A DNA stretch of 64,000 nucleotides from Ga0077555 sp050250755 (lineage in GTDB: Bacteria > Pseudomonadota > Alphaproteobacteria > Rhizobiales > Hyphomicrobiaceae): positions 1 to 64,000 of the forward strand of contig JBFWOB010000001.1 of the NCBI GenBank assembly GCA_050250755.1, read 5' to 3'. Within the stretch, counting starts at the first letter, position 1; the number at the start of each line of letters is the position of its first letter. Positions 1 to 8,341 of this stretch are shown one piece after another. The notes beneath the pieces were generated by a model. That model worked only from the letters and a program-made list of their open reading frames with translations, was not told the DNA's origin and searched no databases. The translations under genes were made by a program, and so were the position numbers.

Positions 1-231
1 TTGCCCCATACGCGTCCGCAGACGCCATCCGACGAAAAATTGGCTCGAAACAGCCGATCTCAGCTACTCTGCATCGGTCTTCGCGCGAGATGGACACCAC
101 AGTCGCGTTTACACGCACCCAAGACCCAAAGCCGTCATTTTGGTCAGCGATCAGAGAGGTCTGTAGTGGGTGGTGGAACGCTCATCCATCAAGGTCTAAT
201 GTGAAGCGGGGACGAAGCGTAGAGAGTCGCA
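1..231. other. No recognisable gene at left edge
   Basis: A frame is open from base 1 to 204 on the plus strand, but its translation is low in hydrophobic residues, rich in Arg, Ser and Gln, and resembles no family I know. I see no clear promoter or repeat here. Confidence 0.4.
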
Positions 232-780
232 ATGCAGCTGTTGCTAATCACCGGGCCAGCTGGCGTAGGTAAATCGACGCTGTGCTGGGAGATGAGCGCG
301 CAACTCGCTGCCCAACACGTCGCTCATGCGGTTATCGAAACCGACGAACTCGACAGGGTCTATCCGCGCCCCAGCTCCGAGGAGCTTGCCAGAGTTCAGC
401 CCGGCACGACCGACGTTAGCAGCATCAACCTCGCCGCGATCTGGTCGACATATCGGACCTTGGGTCACTCACGCCTCATCATGTCAGGCGTCATGATGCA
501 CTTGGAATTCGATAAGCGGTGGATACTTGCCGCCATACCCGACGCAAGGATCACCGTAATTCGCATGTTCGCTACCGAGCCCACAATACTGGTGCGCCTT
601 GCGCAACGCGAGATTGGCTCCGGCGCAAATGAACAGGCGCAGCGCTCGCTTCTGCAAGCAAAACGCATGGCCACCCAAGACACAGAAGGCGTGATTATCC
701 TGTGCACGGATGGGAAGAGGCCGACGGAGCTCGCCGAAATCATTCTGAAGCAGACTGGTTGGCTGATAGATCGGGAGTGA
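232..780 (+). CDS. P-loop ATPase/kinase-like protein
   Basis: This 182-residue protein opens directly with a hydrophobic strand and a Walker A loop (GPAGVGKST, residues about 8-16). That arrangement is typical of small AAA or nucleoside-kinase-like P-loop proteins that phosphorylate a small molecule. An acidic stretch, ETDELD at about residues 37-42, could be the substrate or Mg-binding strand seen in shikimate- and gluconate-kinase-type folds. No membrane segment or signal peptide is present. It stands alone: the next gene is on the opposite strand 300 bases away. The ATG at 232 is chosen because the P-loop follows at the usual distance from the N-terminus. The substrate cannot be told from sequence. 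ATP or GTP binding is likely from the motif, while kinase activity is an inference. Confidence 0.8.
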   Translation: MQLLLITGPAGVGKSTLCWEMSAQLAAQHVAHAVIETDELDRVYPRPSSEELARVQPGTTDVSSINLAAIWSTYRTLGHSRLIMSGVMMHLEFDKRWILAAIPDARITVIRMFATEPTILVRLAQREIGSGANEQAQRSLLQAKRMATQDTEGVIILCTDGKRPTELAEIILKQTGWLIDRE

Positions 781-1091
781 TCAAGACGCCCAGTTGCCCA
801 CATCTCCCAACTGTCCGCTTCGGGCTCGACCACGGCCGCCTTCGGCAAAGCATTTGAATGTACGCTTCTGGCCCGAGCGGGCATGCATAGATAGCCATGC
901 CAGCTTCTGGCGCCTCTCGGCGTTCCCCGATGATCGCTGCGCCTGCCGCTGCCGGGGCACCAGTCGCAACGCCGACTCGCTCGCATCGACATTCATGACC
1001 CGTTGCGGTCATCAGGCGTCGTGCAACGATAGTCAGCTCATAGAATTCAAGCTTAAGCTCTGACTTCACAATCAGCGAATATTGAACGTGC
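781..1091. other. Intergenic, nothing recognised
   Basis: About 310 bases between the P-loop gene and the stop of the minus-strand secreted protein. Short open frames exist on both strands but none has a ribosome binding site or family resemblance. Confidence 0.4.
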
Positions 1092-2750
1092 TCAAGTCCT
1101 TGTTCCGAAGTGCGTCGCGACTATCGTGAATCTCACGGGAGTGGGGCTTGCCCATGTAGCGATCGAGGCCGCGACATCGAACATTGCGGCTCGTGGACCA
1201 CCATCATTGTAAACCTGATGGAGGTCGCGCTCTGTGATGGTCAGGCAGAGATTACGATCGCCAATTGCAGTCAAGTCGTGGACTGGAGTATCGCCCGGCA
1301 ACCCGGATACGAGTTGCTGCGACGGACCAGTCGTGATCACTGCAATGACATTTGCCTCTGGGTTTGGTTTGATTTGCCAGCGAATGCTCGCACCTCCATT
1401 TAAGACCAGTACGAACCTCCCCTTGGCTTCGATCTGCACCTCGGCGACGCCGTTAGGGCATAGGGTCGAACTGCAACCCCGAGTTTCCATCGCGATAGCT
1501 GTGCGACCCAACGCAGGTTCTTCAATCGCTGCAGCAGCTGACAAGCCGATAACTTGCGCTTCAGTCGCGTCGACAGGAAGACGGCAAGCCGATGGATGCC
1601 GTTGCGGCCATGCGTTGGAGTTGACGACCTTGTCGATCGCCGCGATCAGGTGGGCGTCACGATATGGAGCCTCCACATACCGCCAAGTAACCTCGGGTTT
1701 TGGCCGGTTCACACAGCCAAGGTGATCACTTCGACCGTCTTCGAAGAACACGCAGCTTCTGTAATCCAGCGTGCCGCCGAATGCGTTGACTTCGGCTGAT
1801 ACGAGGAAGCGCATGTTTTCCAAGCCAAGAGGCAAAGTCATGTTGCCGGTAACAACGTAATCCACCTCCAGACCAAACCGAAATCCTTGGTCTAAGGGAT
1901 TTCCAAACCTCTGACTCAACGCTGCATCCCACCGATCGTACACCTCTCGATAGCGTGGCGAACCTTTGGGATGAAGTGTGCCCGCCGAAATCAATTGAGC
2001 AATCCCTGCATCTCTCGGCAAAAGCGGGTACTCAACGAGCACGTCTTCTGAAACAACAGTCAACGGATTGATAGCGACTACTCCGGAACGATATTGAGGC
2101 CAAGGCAGTTTTCCCAGCTTAGCGCGCTCTGCAATAGCGTCTGCTTGATCCATCGGAATGTACGTTGGAATTCTACGATCGACGTGAATTGCGCGCGCTT
2201 GCCAACGCTCGCGCTGATTGAGCTTTGTCCGGCCAAAACTGTGTACGACGTCGGGCAGATTAGGCCCAACGAAGTACTCGTCCGCGACACAAGCTTTCGG
2301 TGCGCCGCCACAGGTAGTGCGCCCCACGGTACCGGTCAAATCCTCCGACACTACGAAGGTCACCCGTTCGTTCGCCACGCCGACAACGCCGGTTCGCCCG
2401 CGCCCCAGTTCCGATCCTAAGACGACCACGCGCGAAATAGCGTCGACGTTCCCCGTAAACCGCCAGATCAATGATCCGTGATTGCGGATCGCGATATAGT
2501 AGGGACCACCCCCACTTCGCACCTCGACGTCCTGGACCTCGGTAACCGTGTCAATGCTTCCGAGCGCATGTGTCGAAAGTCCGTCGCCTCGATAGGCATT
2601 CAATACGACAACTGTTTCGAGTCTGTTTGGCGCCGGCATGTTGCAGGCTGGATAGACGTCATAGCACGCCTCGCTTCGCTGAGTTCCAATGCCGGAAATC
2701 GAAAGGATAAGCGCCAGAAGCCAAACACTCGATCGTATGTCACATCTCAT
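1092..2750 (-). CDS. Secreted hypothetical protein
   Basis: I do not recognise the family. From the start at 2750 the 552-residue product begins with a Sec-type signal peptide: a charged start, then WLLALILSISGIG, then a cleavage region around RSEAC. Mature sequence starts with a Cys-containing segment (CYDVYPAC), and further Cys pairs follow, suggesting a disulfide-bonded periplasmic or exported protein. There is no obvious catalytic motif or C-terminal anchor. In-frame ATGs at 2789 and 2825 would add 13 or 25 residues before the signal peptide. None of the three starts has a good Shine-Dalgarno, so the start is uncertain. It appears monocistronic; neighbours give no functional hint. Confidence 0.7.
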   Translation of the reverse strand: MRCDIRSSVWLLALILSISGIGTQRSEACYDVYPACNMPAPNRLETVVVLNAYRGDGLSTHALGSIDTVTEVQDVEVRSGGGPYYIAIRNHGSLIWRFTGNVDAISRVVVLGSELGRGRTGVVGVANERVTFVVSEDLTGTVGRTTCGGAPKACVADEYFVGPNLPDVVHSFGRTKLNQRERWQARAIHVDRRIPTYIPMDQADAIAERAKLGKLPWPQYRSGVVAINPLTVVSEDVLVEYPLLPRDAGIAQLISAGTLHPKGSPRYREVYDRWDAALSQRFGNPLDQGFRFGLEVDYVVTGNMTLPLGLENMRFLVSAEVNAFGGTLDYRSCVFFEDGRSDHLGCVNRPKPEVTWRYVEAPYRDAHLIAAIDKVVNSNAWPQRHPSACRLPVDATEAQVIGLSAAAAIEEPALGRTAIAMETRGCSSTLCPNGVAEVQIEAKGRFVLVLNGGASIRWQIKPNPEANVIAVITTGPSQQLVSGLPGDTPVHDLTAIGDRNLCLTITERDLHQVYNDGGPRAAMFDVAASIATWASPTPVRFTIVATHFGTRT

Positions 2751-2986
2751 ATGGGAAGGCTTTCGGGTTGGAACCGAAACGAGCTTCATGATGGCATTGT
2801 GTCCGAAGCTGGCCCGTCTCGACATCAGCGTGCCGGCGCGATGTTGTCCGGTGCTGAGGGGGGACCTGCCGACGCGCCGCTGCGGAACCGAAGCGCGTAT
2901 GTACGCGCCAATTCTGACGAGTAATGGATCGCCGATGCCAATCCGAGACGGAAGTTGGAAGCTGCCTTGAAGGCCATACTGGTTGC

Positions 2987-3223
2987 CTATTGAGCTTCGG
3001 GCGCGGGCACCGGCTCCGGTATCTGCTGCTTCCCTGGTACGTCGGAAGTCCGGTTGCGATCATAGAAGGCCTTTATCTCAGCCCGTATGCGCGCAGAGTA
3101 GGCCTGATCGTTTTCGTTGGCGGCCGTTCTTTGCGGGCGGCCGTGCCGGCGCTCGAGGATGAGTTCGTTCCTGGCCCGTAGATAACTGATCGCGTTCCGG
3201 GCGCGATACGGGATGTTCGAGCA
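2987..3223 (-). pseudogene. Possible remnant of a coding sequence
   Basis: On the minus strand a 78-codon frame runs from just after a TGA (3224-3226) to a TAG at 2987. Its translation has a protein-like, Arg/Glu-rich helical composition (for example YRARNAISYLRARNEL and RIRAEIKAFYDRN) and ends in a Pro/Glu-rich tail. It contains no Met and no usable start codon, so it cannot be an intact gene. I do not recognise the family. The best reading is the 3' part of a decayed gene; chance is not excluded. Confidence 0.3.
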
Positions 3224-3290
3224 TCAGCACTAGGACTCTTAATGCCCCAACTTATTGACTCATCGCATATTTCGTAATATTGAAAGTTAC

Positions 3291-3755
3291 ATGAAACGAG
3301 ATGGCCGACTATCCGGCGTCCTGCATGTGCTGTTGCACATGGCCGAGCAGGACGGCCCGGCGACATCCGAAATGCTAGCGAAGGCTATGCAAACCAATCC
3401 AGTCGTCATCCGCCGGATCATGGCGGGCTTGCGCGAGCGCGGCTATGTCCGATCGGAGAAGGGACACGGCGGCGGCTGGACGCTGGCCTGCGATCTGTCG
3501 AAGCTGACCCTGCGCGATGTCTATGAGGCGCTGGGAGAACCTTCGCTCTTCGCCATCGGCAATCGGACGGAGGCGCCCGGTTGCCTTGTCGAGCAGGCGG
3601 TCAATGCCGCGCTGGGGCGCGCCTTCGACGACGCCGAAGCGATGTTGCTGGCCCGGTTTGCCTCGGTGACGCTGGCCCAGCTCAGCGCCGACTTCCACAA
3701 GCGTCTGGGTGCCCGCAAGCAATCCTGCGATCTGGAGACGGCTCATGGCGCATGA
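3291..3755 (+). CDS. Rrf2 family transcriptional regulator
   Basis: The 154-residue product matches the Rrf2 winged-helix family: an N-terminal helix (GRLSGVLHVLLHMAEQ), a recognition helix region (NPVVIRRIMAGLRERGYV, residues about 37-54) and a wing ending in GHGGGWTLA. The Cys residues that bind Fe-S in IscR and NsrR are not arranged as in those proteins. One Cys at PGCLVEQAV could be redox-sensitive, as in YwnA/CymR-like members; that is an inference. An upstream TTG (3255) would add 12 residues, but it falls in an AT-rich promoter-like stretch, so ATG 3291 is preferred. The stop overlaps the next gene by 11 bases, so both are translated together and the regulator probably controls the methyltransferase. 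Confidence 0.88.
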   Translation: MKRDGRLSGVLHVLLHMAEQDGPATSEMLAKAMQTNPVVIRRIMAGLRERGYVRSEKGHGGGWTLACDLSKLTLRDVYEALGEPSLFAIGNRTEAPGCLVEQAVNAALGRAFDDAEAMLLARFASVTLAQLSADFHKRLGARKQSCDLETAHGA

Positions 3756-4446
3756 TGAAATGATGCAGGCGATGCTGCTCGCGGCGTTCAACGATCCGGA
3801 GCATGCAAAGCGCTACAGCGAAGGACCGCAGCGGTTCGTGCCAGCCATCGCCGACCTGCACCGCATGACGTCGATCCTCCTTGCGGAGCGTGCGTCGGAG
3901 AATGCGCGCGTGCTGGTGCTCGGTGCCGGCGGCGGGCTCGAAATGCGCGCCATGGCGCAAGCTCATCCTGGCTGGACCTTCGTGGGCGTCGATCCGGCCC
4001 GCGCCATGCTGGATGAGGCCAAGCGCGTGCTCGGTCCCGACGCGGCACGCGTCACCTTCTTCGAGGGCTATATTGACGATGCCCCCGAAGGTCCGTTTGA
4101 TGCGGCCACCTGCCTTCTGACGTTGCACTTCCTGGATGCTGACGAGCGTACCCGCACGGTGCGTGAGCTTCGGCACCGGCTCAAGCCGGGCGCTCCATTC
4201 GTGTCCGCGCACTCGAGCTTTCCGCAGGGCAAGGCGCGCGCTCTTTGGTTGTCGCGCTATGCCGCATTCGCCCTGGCTTCGGGCGCTGATTCTCAGCAGG
4301 TCGAAAAGATGAGTGCCGCAATCGACGCGCATCTGCCGCTGCTCGCGCCGGAGCAGGACGAAGCCGTTCTCCGCGATGCCGGCTTTTCGGATGTCGCCCT
4401 CTTCTATGCGGCACTCACCTGGCGCGGATGGGTGGCCTACGCCTGA
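3745..4446 (+). CDS. Class I SAM-dependent methyltransferase
   Basis: A 233-residue Rossmann-fold methyltransferase. Motif I is VLVLGAGGGLEMRAM (residues about 54-68), the acidic residue ending strand 2 is in FVGVDPARAMLDEA, and motif IV is FDAATCLLTLHFL. The hydrophobic LHFLDADERTRTVRELRHRLKPGA stretch is typical of small-molecule methyltransferases of the UbiE/Tam kind. The ATG at 3745 lies inside the end of the Rrf2 gene with GGAG just upstream (3734-3738), so translation is coupled. The substrate is unknown. Pairing of an Rrf2 regulator with a methyltransferase suggests a stress or toxic-compound response, which is inference. Confidence 0.88.
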   Translation: MAHDEMMQAMLLAAFNDPEHAKRYSEGPQRFVPAIADLHRMTSILLAERASENARVLVLGAGGGLEMRAMAQAHPGWTFVGVDPARAMLDEAKRVLGPDAARVTFFEGYIDDAPEGPFDAATCLLTLHFLDADERTRTVRELRHRLKPGAPFVSAHSSFPQGKARALWLSRYAAFALASGADSQQVEKMSAAIDAHLPLLAPEQDEAVLRDAGFSDVALFYAALTWRGWVAYA

Positions 4447-4901
4447 GCGCATGTCCGCAGTTCTCAAGGTCGTGTGGCCACTTGTCCCGCGTGTCTCCCC
4501 TCGCGCCTCGCACCGCCGCACGAGCAAGCGCTATATCTCGAGGCTCATGGCGGCCTATCTCAGCTACGGACAAAGGCGTAGAACCGGTAGTCATTGGAAA
4601 GACCTTTGGTAGGCGGGATTGGACGATTATCGAAATGTAATCCCGTGCGGTCGACAGGGCGCAGTGTCATGATCCATAACCGCGACGACCTCTCTGGCTC
4701 GCCATCGCCGATGCACTTTCTGGCTTCCTCATCCACGCGGGCGTCAATTACTTTACAGCCGCAGGTTATGAACCAGTTTGAATGAAATCCGCTCTAGAAC
4801 AATAGCTTTGCGTTCGGCGTAGAGAGATAGTTTTCCAGTATGCTGACTCTTCACACGAAGTGATTACAGTGGTTATTTCCTTGAGGAATGACGAGGCAGA
4901 A
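4447..4901. other. Intergenic, no confident gene
   Basis: About 450 bases. The minus strand holds a 58-codon frame (4560-4736, GTG start, no Shine-Dalgarno) of protein-like composition that I could not assign. The 3' part is AT-richer than its surroundings and probably carries the promoter of the following secreted protein. Confidence 0.35.
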
Positions 4902-5657
4902 ATGCGAGATCATGTCGGCACGGTAGGGTGCGGATCCAACAGGACGAATGGAAAGCAAACGGCTGCTGGCTGGCGCCTCAACGGAATGCTACGGCTGGCA
5001 GCGCAGTTCCTGGTAATTTCCAGCCTCTGTCTTAGCACTCCTGCTCTCGCTGAGAGGCGCCCGCATCTTCGGTTCATTGTTCATAACAATGGGCTTGTCA
5101 TGCAATGGGTTGGGAAAATTACGAAGCCGATGAGTGCGGAGATCGCAACAGCTTTTGAATTAAACAGGTGGCGTGTCAGGGCCGTCGAATTGAAGCTGGA
5201 TTCAGGTGGTGGCTCGGTGAAAGAAGGTGAGGAGGTTATTCGCGTTCTGCAAAACATTAAGAAAACTCATATGCTGGTTACAGCAGTCGCGGCGGGGGGG
5301 CGTTGCGGCTCAATGTGCGTTTTTATCTTTGTTCAGGGAGATAAGCGGCTCGCTGCATCAGCAAGCCTATGGTTGTTCCATGAAGTTTCCATCGTTGATC
5401 GGGTATCGCATACAATAACCCGTCTTGACCGTGCGCGTTGGGAAGAGCTCGTACAAAAATATTGGGTGCCAGCGGGCGTGAACCAGGATTGGATCAACGA
5501 GGTGAAAGCGCACACAAATGAAACCGACTATTGGCAGTCCGGAGAAAGCCTGTTGCGAAGCAAAGCAAACTTAATACATCGGGCATTGTCGGACAAGAAG
5601 CGCCGCAAGATCGTTCCGGTGGAAGCCGGCGATGCACGCCAGCCGCTCCGGCATTAA
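4902..5657 (+). CDS. Secreted ClpP/crotonase-fold serine protease-like protein
   Basis: The product resembles periplasmic ClpP-fold proteins (COG3904-like). After a hydrophobic export signal (LRLAAQFLVISSLCLSTPALA) come an oxyanion-type strand (LKLDSGGGSV), a candidate catalytic Ser in GGRCGSMCVFIF, and a candidate catalytic His in SLWLFHE. These follow the Ser/His order and spacing of ClpP. A Cys residue flanks the Ser on each side, which is unusual and may form a disulfide. ATG 4902 has GAGG five bases upstream but leaves about 28 residues before the signal. ATG 4986 gives a normal signal peptide but a poor ribosome site, so either may be used. It appears monocistronic. Protease activity is inferred from the fold. 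Confidence 0.7.
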   Translation: MRDHVGTVGCGSNRTNGKQTAAGWRLNGMLRLAAQFLVISSLCLSTPALAERRPHLRFIVHNNGLVMQWVGKITKPMSAEIATAFELNRWRVRAVELKLDSGGGSVKEGEEVIRVLQNIKKTHMLVTAVAAGGRCGSMCVFIFVQGDKRLAASASLWLFHEVSIVDRVSHTITRLDRARWEELVQKYWVPAGVNQDWINEVKAHTNETDYWQSGESLLRSKANLIHRALSDKKRRKIVPVEAGDARQPLRH

Positions 5658-5948
5658 AAAAGCGCTGCACGGCTAGATCTTAATCATACAGAGCAGTGCG
5701 CCGGTAAGGCTTAATTGGAGGTCTGTAAACCTCCGGGCCTATCTCGAGTTCATTAAGTGTCTAACCTTCCTGGCGAGAGAGGGTTTCTCGCTTCTTAAAT
5801 GATCATCGCTCAGGCCGGCTTGACCGCTATCTCCTTGCTTTGCAGCGGTACGTTGAGATAGGCGACAATCAATCAAAGCAGTGCCGAGGACACCTCTGTT
5901 CTGAAATGTCCTCGAGCGCTCGGTGAGCTGGATGGCGTGGGAACCGGC

Positions 5949-7397
5949 TTATGCCTGCGTATCCCATCCCGAGATGGCCTTGGGCTCCAGAAACTCCTCA
6001 ATGCCCCAAACGCCGCCCTCTCGCGCGCGACCTGATGCTTTTACGCCACCGAATGGCGCACCCGGTGCACGCGGTTTTCCATTCATCTCAACCATGCCGG
6101 AGCGAAGCTGCGACGCGACGCGATTGCGCTTCTCACCATCGCTCGACTGCACATAGTTAGTCAGTCCGTAGGACGTGTCGTTGGCAATCTCTAGCGCATC
6201 CTTCTCGCTGTCGAAGGGAATGATTGAGAGCACCGGCCCAAAGATCTCCTCGCGCGCGATGGTCATCTGATTGTTGACATCGGCAAAAACGGTCGGGCGC
6301 ACGAAGTAGCCCTTGTTGTGCCCCTCCGGTCGGCCGGCTCCGCCAGTAACGAGACGCGCGCCTTCCTGGATGCCTTTGTCGATCAGACCTTGTATCTTGC
6401 GAAACTGGACATCGGACACGACAGGCCCGATGTGCTTGCCCGACTTGTGGGCCGTGTCGACCTGAACCTGCTCAGCGACTGCCTTGGCCTCATCGACGGC
6501 GCGATTGTAGATCGGTCGCTCGACGAGCATACGCGTCGGCGCATTGCAGCTTTGCCCGGTGTTGTTGAAACAATGCAGCACGCCACGCTTGACCGCATCG
6601 CGGTCGGCATCGGCGAAGATGATGTTGGCACCCTTGCCACCAAGCTCCAGCACGACGCGCTTGAGGCTCTCAGCGGCCACTTTCGAGATGGCGATGCCGG
6701 CGCGTGTCGAGCCCGTGAAGCTGATCATTTCAATGTCGGGGTGGCCAGACAAGCGCGTACCGACGCCGGCGCCATCGCCATTGACAAGATTGAACACGCC
6801 CTTCGGGAAGCCGGCTTCGTGCATGTACTCGGCGAAAAGCATCGACGACAGTGGCGCGACCTCGGACGGCTTCAGCACCATGGTGCAGCCCGCCAAAGCC
6901 GCTGGCACGACCTTGAGCGTCACCTGGTTCATAGGCCAATTCCACGGCGTGATCAGGCCAACGACGCCGATTGGGTCCATCTGGATGCGGTCGTTGGGCG
7001 CGTGGGGCCCTAGCGGACGCAGAAACTTGAAATCTTTGAACGCCGCGATGAAGTTCGTGATGTGGTAGGCGCCGGCCCCGACCTGACTTTGGAGCGCCAT
7101 GTCGATTGGAGCACCCATCTCCAGGCTGATCGCCTTCGCCATGTCGGGAGCGCGCCGCTTGTAGATTTCGAGCAGCCGCTCGACGAGCCGCAGCCGGTCC
7201 GCGGGCGGGGTGCGCGACCATTCCGGGAATGCGCGCTTGGCCGCTGCAACGGCTCGGTTGGTGTCGCTGTCGTCGCCAAGAATGATGACGGCACAGGCCT
7301 CCTCGGTCGACGGATCGATCACCGAGTACTCGGCGCGAGACGAGGGCTGAACCCATTCGCCATCAATGTAAAATTTCTTCTTCTCCAGCATCGTCAT
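5949..7397 (-). CDS. NAD(P)-dependent aldehyde dehydrogenase
   Basis: A full-length 482-residue aldehyde dehydrogenase. It has the cofactor strand and oxyanion Asn region (LITPWNWPMNQ), the general-base Glu in LELGGKGANI, the nucleophilic Cys in NTGQSCNAPTR, the EEIFGPVLSI motif and the C-terminal GGVKASGRAREGG. The whole fold from FYIDGEWV to the end is present. ATG 7397 is preferred because GGAG lies six bases upstream (revcomp of 7403-7406) and the upstream in-frame extension is not protein-like. It is most like the broad acyclic-aldehyde ALDH group; the substrate is unknown. The gene is isolated, with a GST remnant divergent from it. Confidence 0.95.
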   Translation of the reverse strand: MTMLEKKKFYIDGEWVQPSSRAEYSVIDPSTEEACAVIILGDDSDTNRAVAAAKRAFPEWSRTPPADRLRLVERLLEIYKRRAPDMAKAISLEMGAPIDMALQSQVGAGAYHITNFIAAFKDFKFLRPLGPHAPNDRIQMDPIGVVGLITPWNWPMNQVTLKVVPAALAGCTMVLKPSEVAPLSSMLFAEYMHEAGFPKGVFNLVNGDGAGVGTRLSGHPDIEMISFTGSTRAGIAISKVAAESLKRVVLELGGKGANIIFADADRDAVKRGVLHCFNNTGQSCNAPTRMLVERPIYNRAVDEAKAVAEQVQVDTAHKSGKHIGPVVSDVQFRKIQGLIDKGIQEGARLVTGGAGRPEGHNKGYFVRPTVFADVNNQMTIAREEIFGPVLSIIPFDSEKDALEIANDTSYGLTNYVQSSDGEKRNRVASQLRSGMVEMNGKPRAPGAPFGGVKASGRAREGGVWGIEEFLEPKAISGWDTQA

Positions 7398-7659
7398 TGT
7401 CCACTCCGCCAGTTCAGCCTCTTCAGGATACAGATGACATATTCGATCATAGCGCTCGGTGTCATTTTCTGCAGCCGCGATCGTGCGCGTCCTCGAGCGC
7501 TGAGTCCACGCCCTAACGGCAATTCTTACTGCCGGGCCGGCGAGCGCTATCGTGGACTCTCCTACAGCCCCCATTACAATGCAGCAGCGTGATGTCCGCT
7601 CGGGGGCTAAAAACGACGCTCGCACCAAGTATAGATTACGTCAGTTGCACCCCAAGTAA

Positions 7660-7851
7660 CTGTTACCGACTGCACTGCGGCGTTCGCTGACTGCGTGCCG
7701 CGTGTGGACCGTTCTGAACCTGAAGGGTGTAACGGCGGAGGAGCACCAGGTCGATCTTCGTAAAGGCCACCAGCAGCACGATCCGGAGTTTCGAGCGACC
7801 AATCCGCAGGGCGCCATTCCGGCGCTGGTGCCCGAATGGTATCGTTCCTGA
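7660..7851 (+). pseudogene. N-terminal remnant of a zeta-class GST / maleylacetoacetate isomerase
   Basis: A frame without an intact start reads LLPTALRRSLTACRVW, then TVLNLKGVTAEEHQVDLRKG, then ATNPQGAIPALVPEW, before a TGA at 7849. This matches the thioredoxin-fold N-terminus of maleylacetoacetate isomerase and zeta GSTs (pattern RSSxxxRVRIALNLKG ... VDLxKGxQ ... NPQGxVPAL). The first strand lacks its usual MKLYxY start and the helical C-terminal domain is absent, so this is a dead fragment of about 63 codons. It suggests loss of an aromatic amino-acid or GSH-dependent catabolic gene here. Confidence 0.75.
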
Positions 7852-7918
7852 CGGCCCGGATCTCAGCCCTTTAAGTCTCTGACGTTGCTGCCAAGTTTAC
7901 AATCGTCCGATCAATTCG

Positions 7919-8125
7919 TTATTTCCAAAAGGGCTTCTGGCCTTCAACGAGAGCCTCCTCTCGCGTCATGCCGATATCTCGCAGGTGATGCTCGTCCAGA
8001 TTTAAGAGCGCGCGCCGCTGACGCTGGCGTTCCCAGAGTAGCCAGCCACGCTTGGCGGTTCTCGATATCAGAGACCGGAAATCAGTCTCAAGGACCGCAG
8101 TGCCCCTCGTCTGAGCTTGCTGCAT
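7919..8125 (-). CDS. DUF1127 domain small protein
   Basis: A 68-residue, strongly basic protein with the DUF1127 (YjiS-like) core: WERQRQRRALLNLDEHHLRDIGMTREEALVEG. The L-xx-L-xx-H-L-x-DIG-ox motif is the family hallmark. AGGAGG lies five bases before the ATG at 8125. In alphaproteobacteria, such proteins have been linked to RNA metabolism and to phosphate and carbon homeostasis; whether that applies here is inference. The gene stands alone, upstream of and divergent from the giant regulator. Confidence 0.92.
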   Translation of the reverse strand: MQQAQTRGTAVLETDFRSLISRTAKRGWLLWERQRQRRALLNLDEHHLRDIGMTREEALVEGQKPFWK

Positions 8126-8341
8126 GGCAGCCTCCTACTAATATGCGGTGCCGGCCTTATAGGTTGTGCAGGGCGATGGCTCTGCATCACGCCCTCGCAA
8201 TAAGTGACGTTTGGATATTGAAGGCTTGACCACCGCCCGGCACTGAACTGGCAGTGGCCGCAGCTTGACCGCGCGGAGCCATGAAGTCACAAAGAGCTCT
8301 GTAAGAAGTTGCGAAAAATTTTTGAATCCGGTCCGGGCGCC

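Noticed and set aside
4560..4736. 58-codon minus-strand frame with protein-like sequence (ends DYRFYAFVRS)
   Set aside because: No Shine-Dalgarno, GTG start only, and no family I can recognise.
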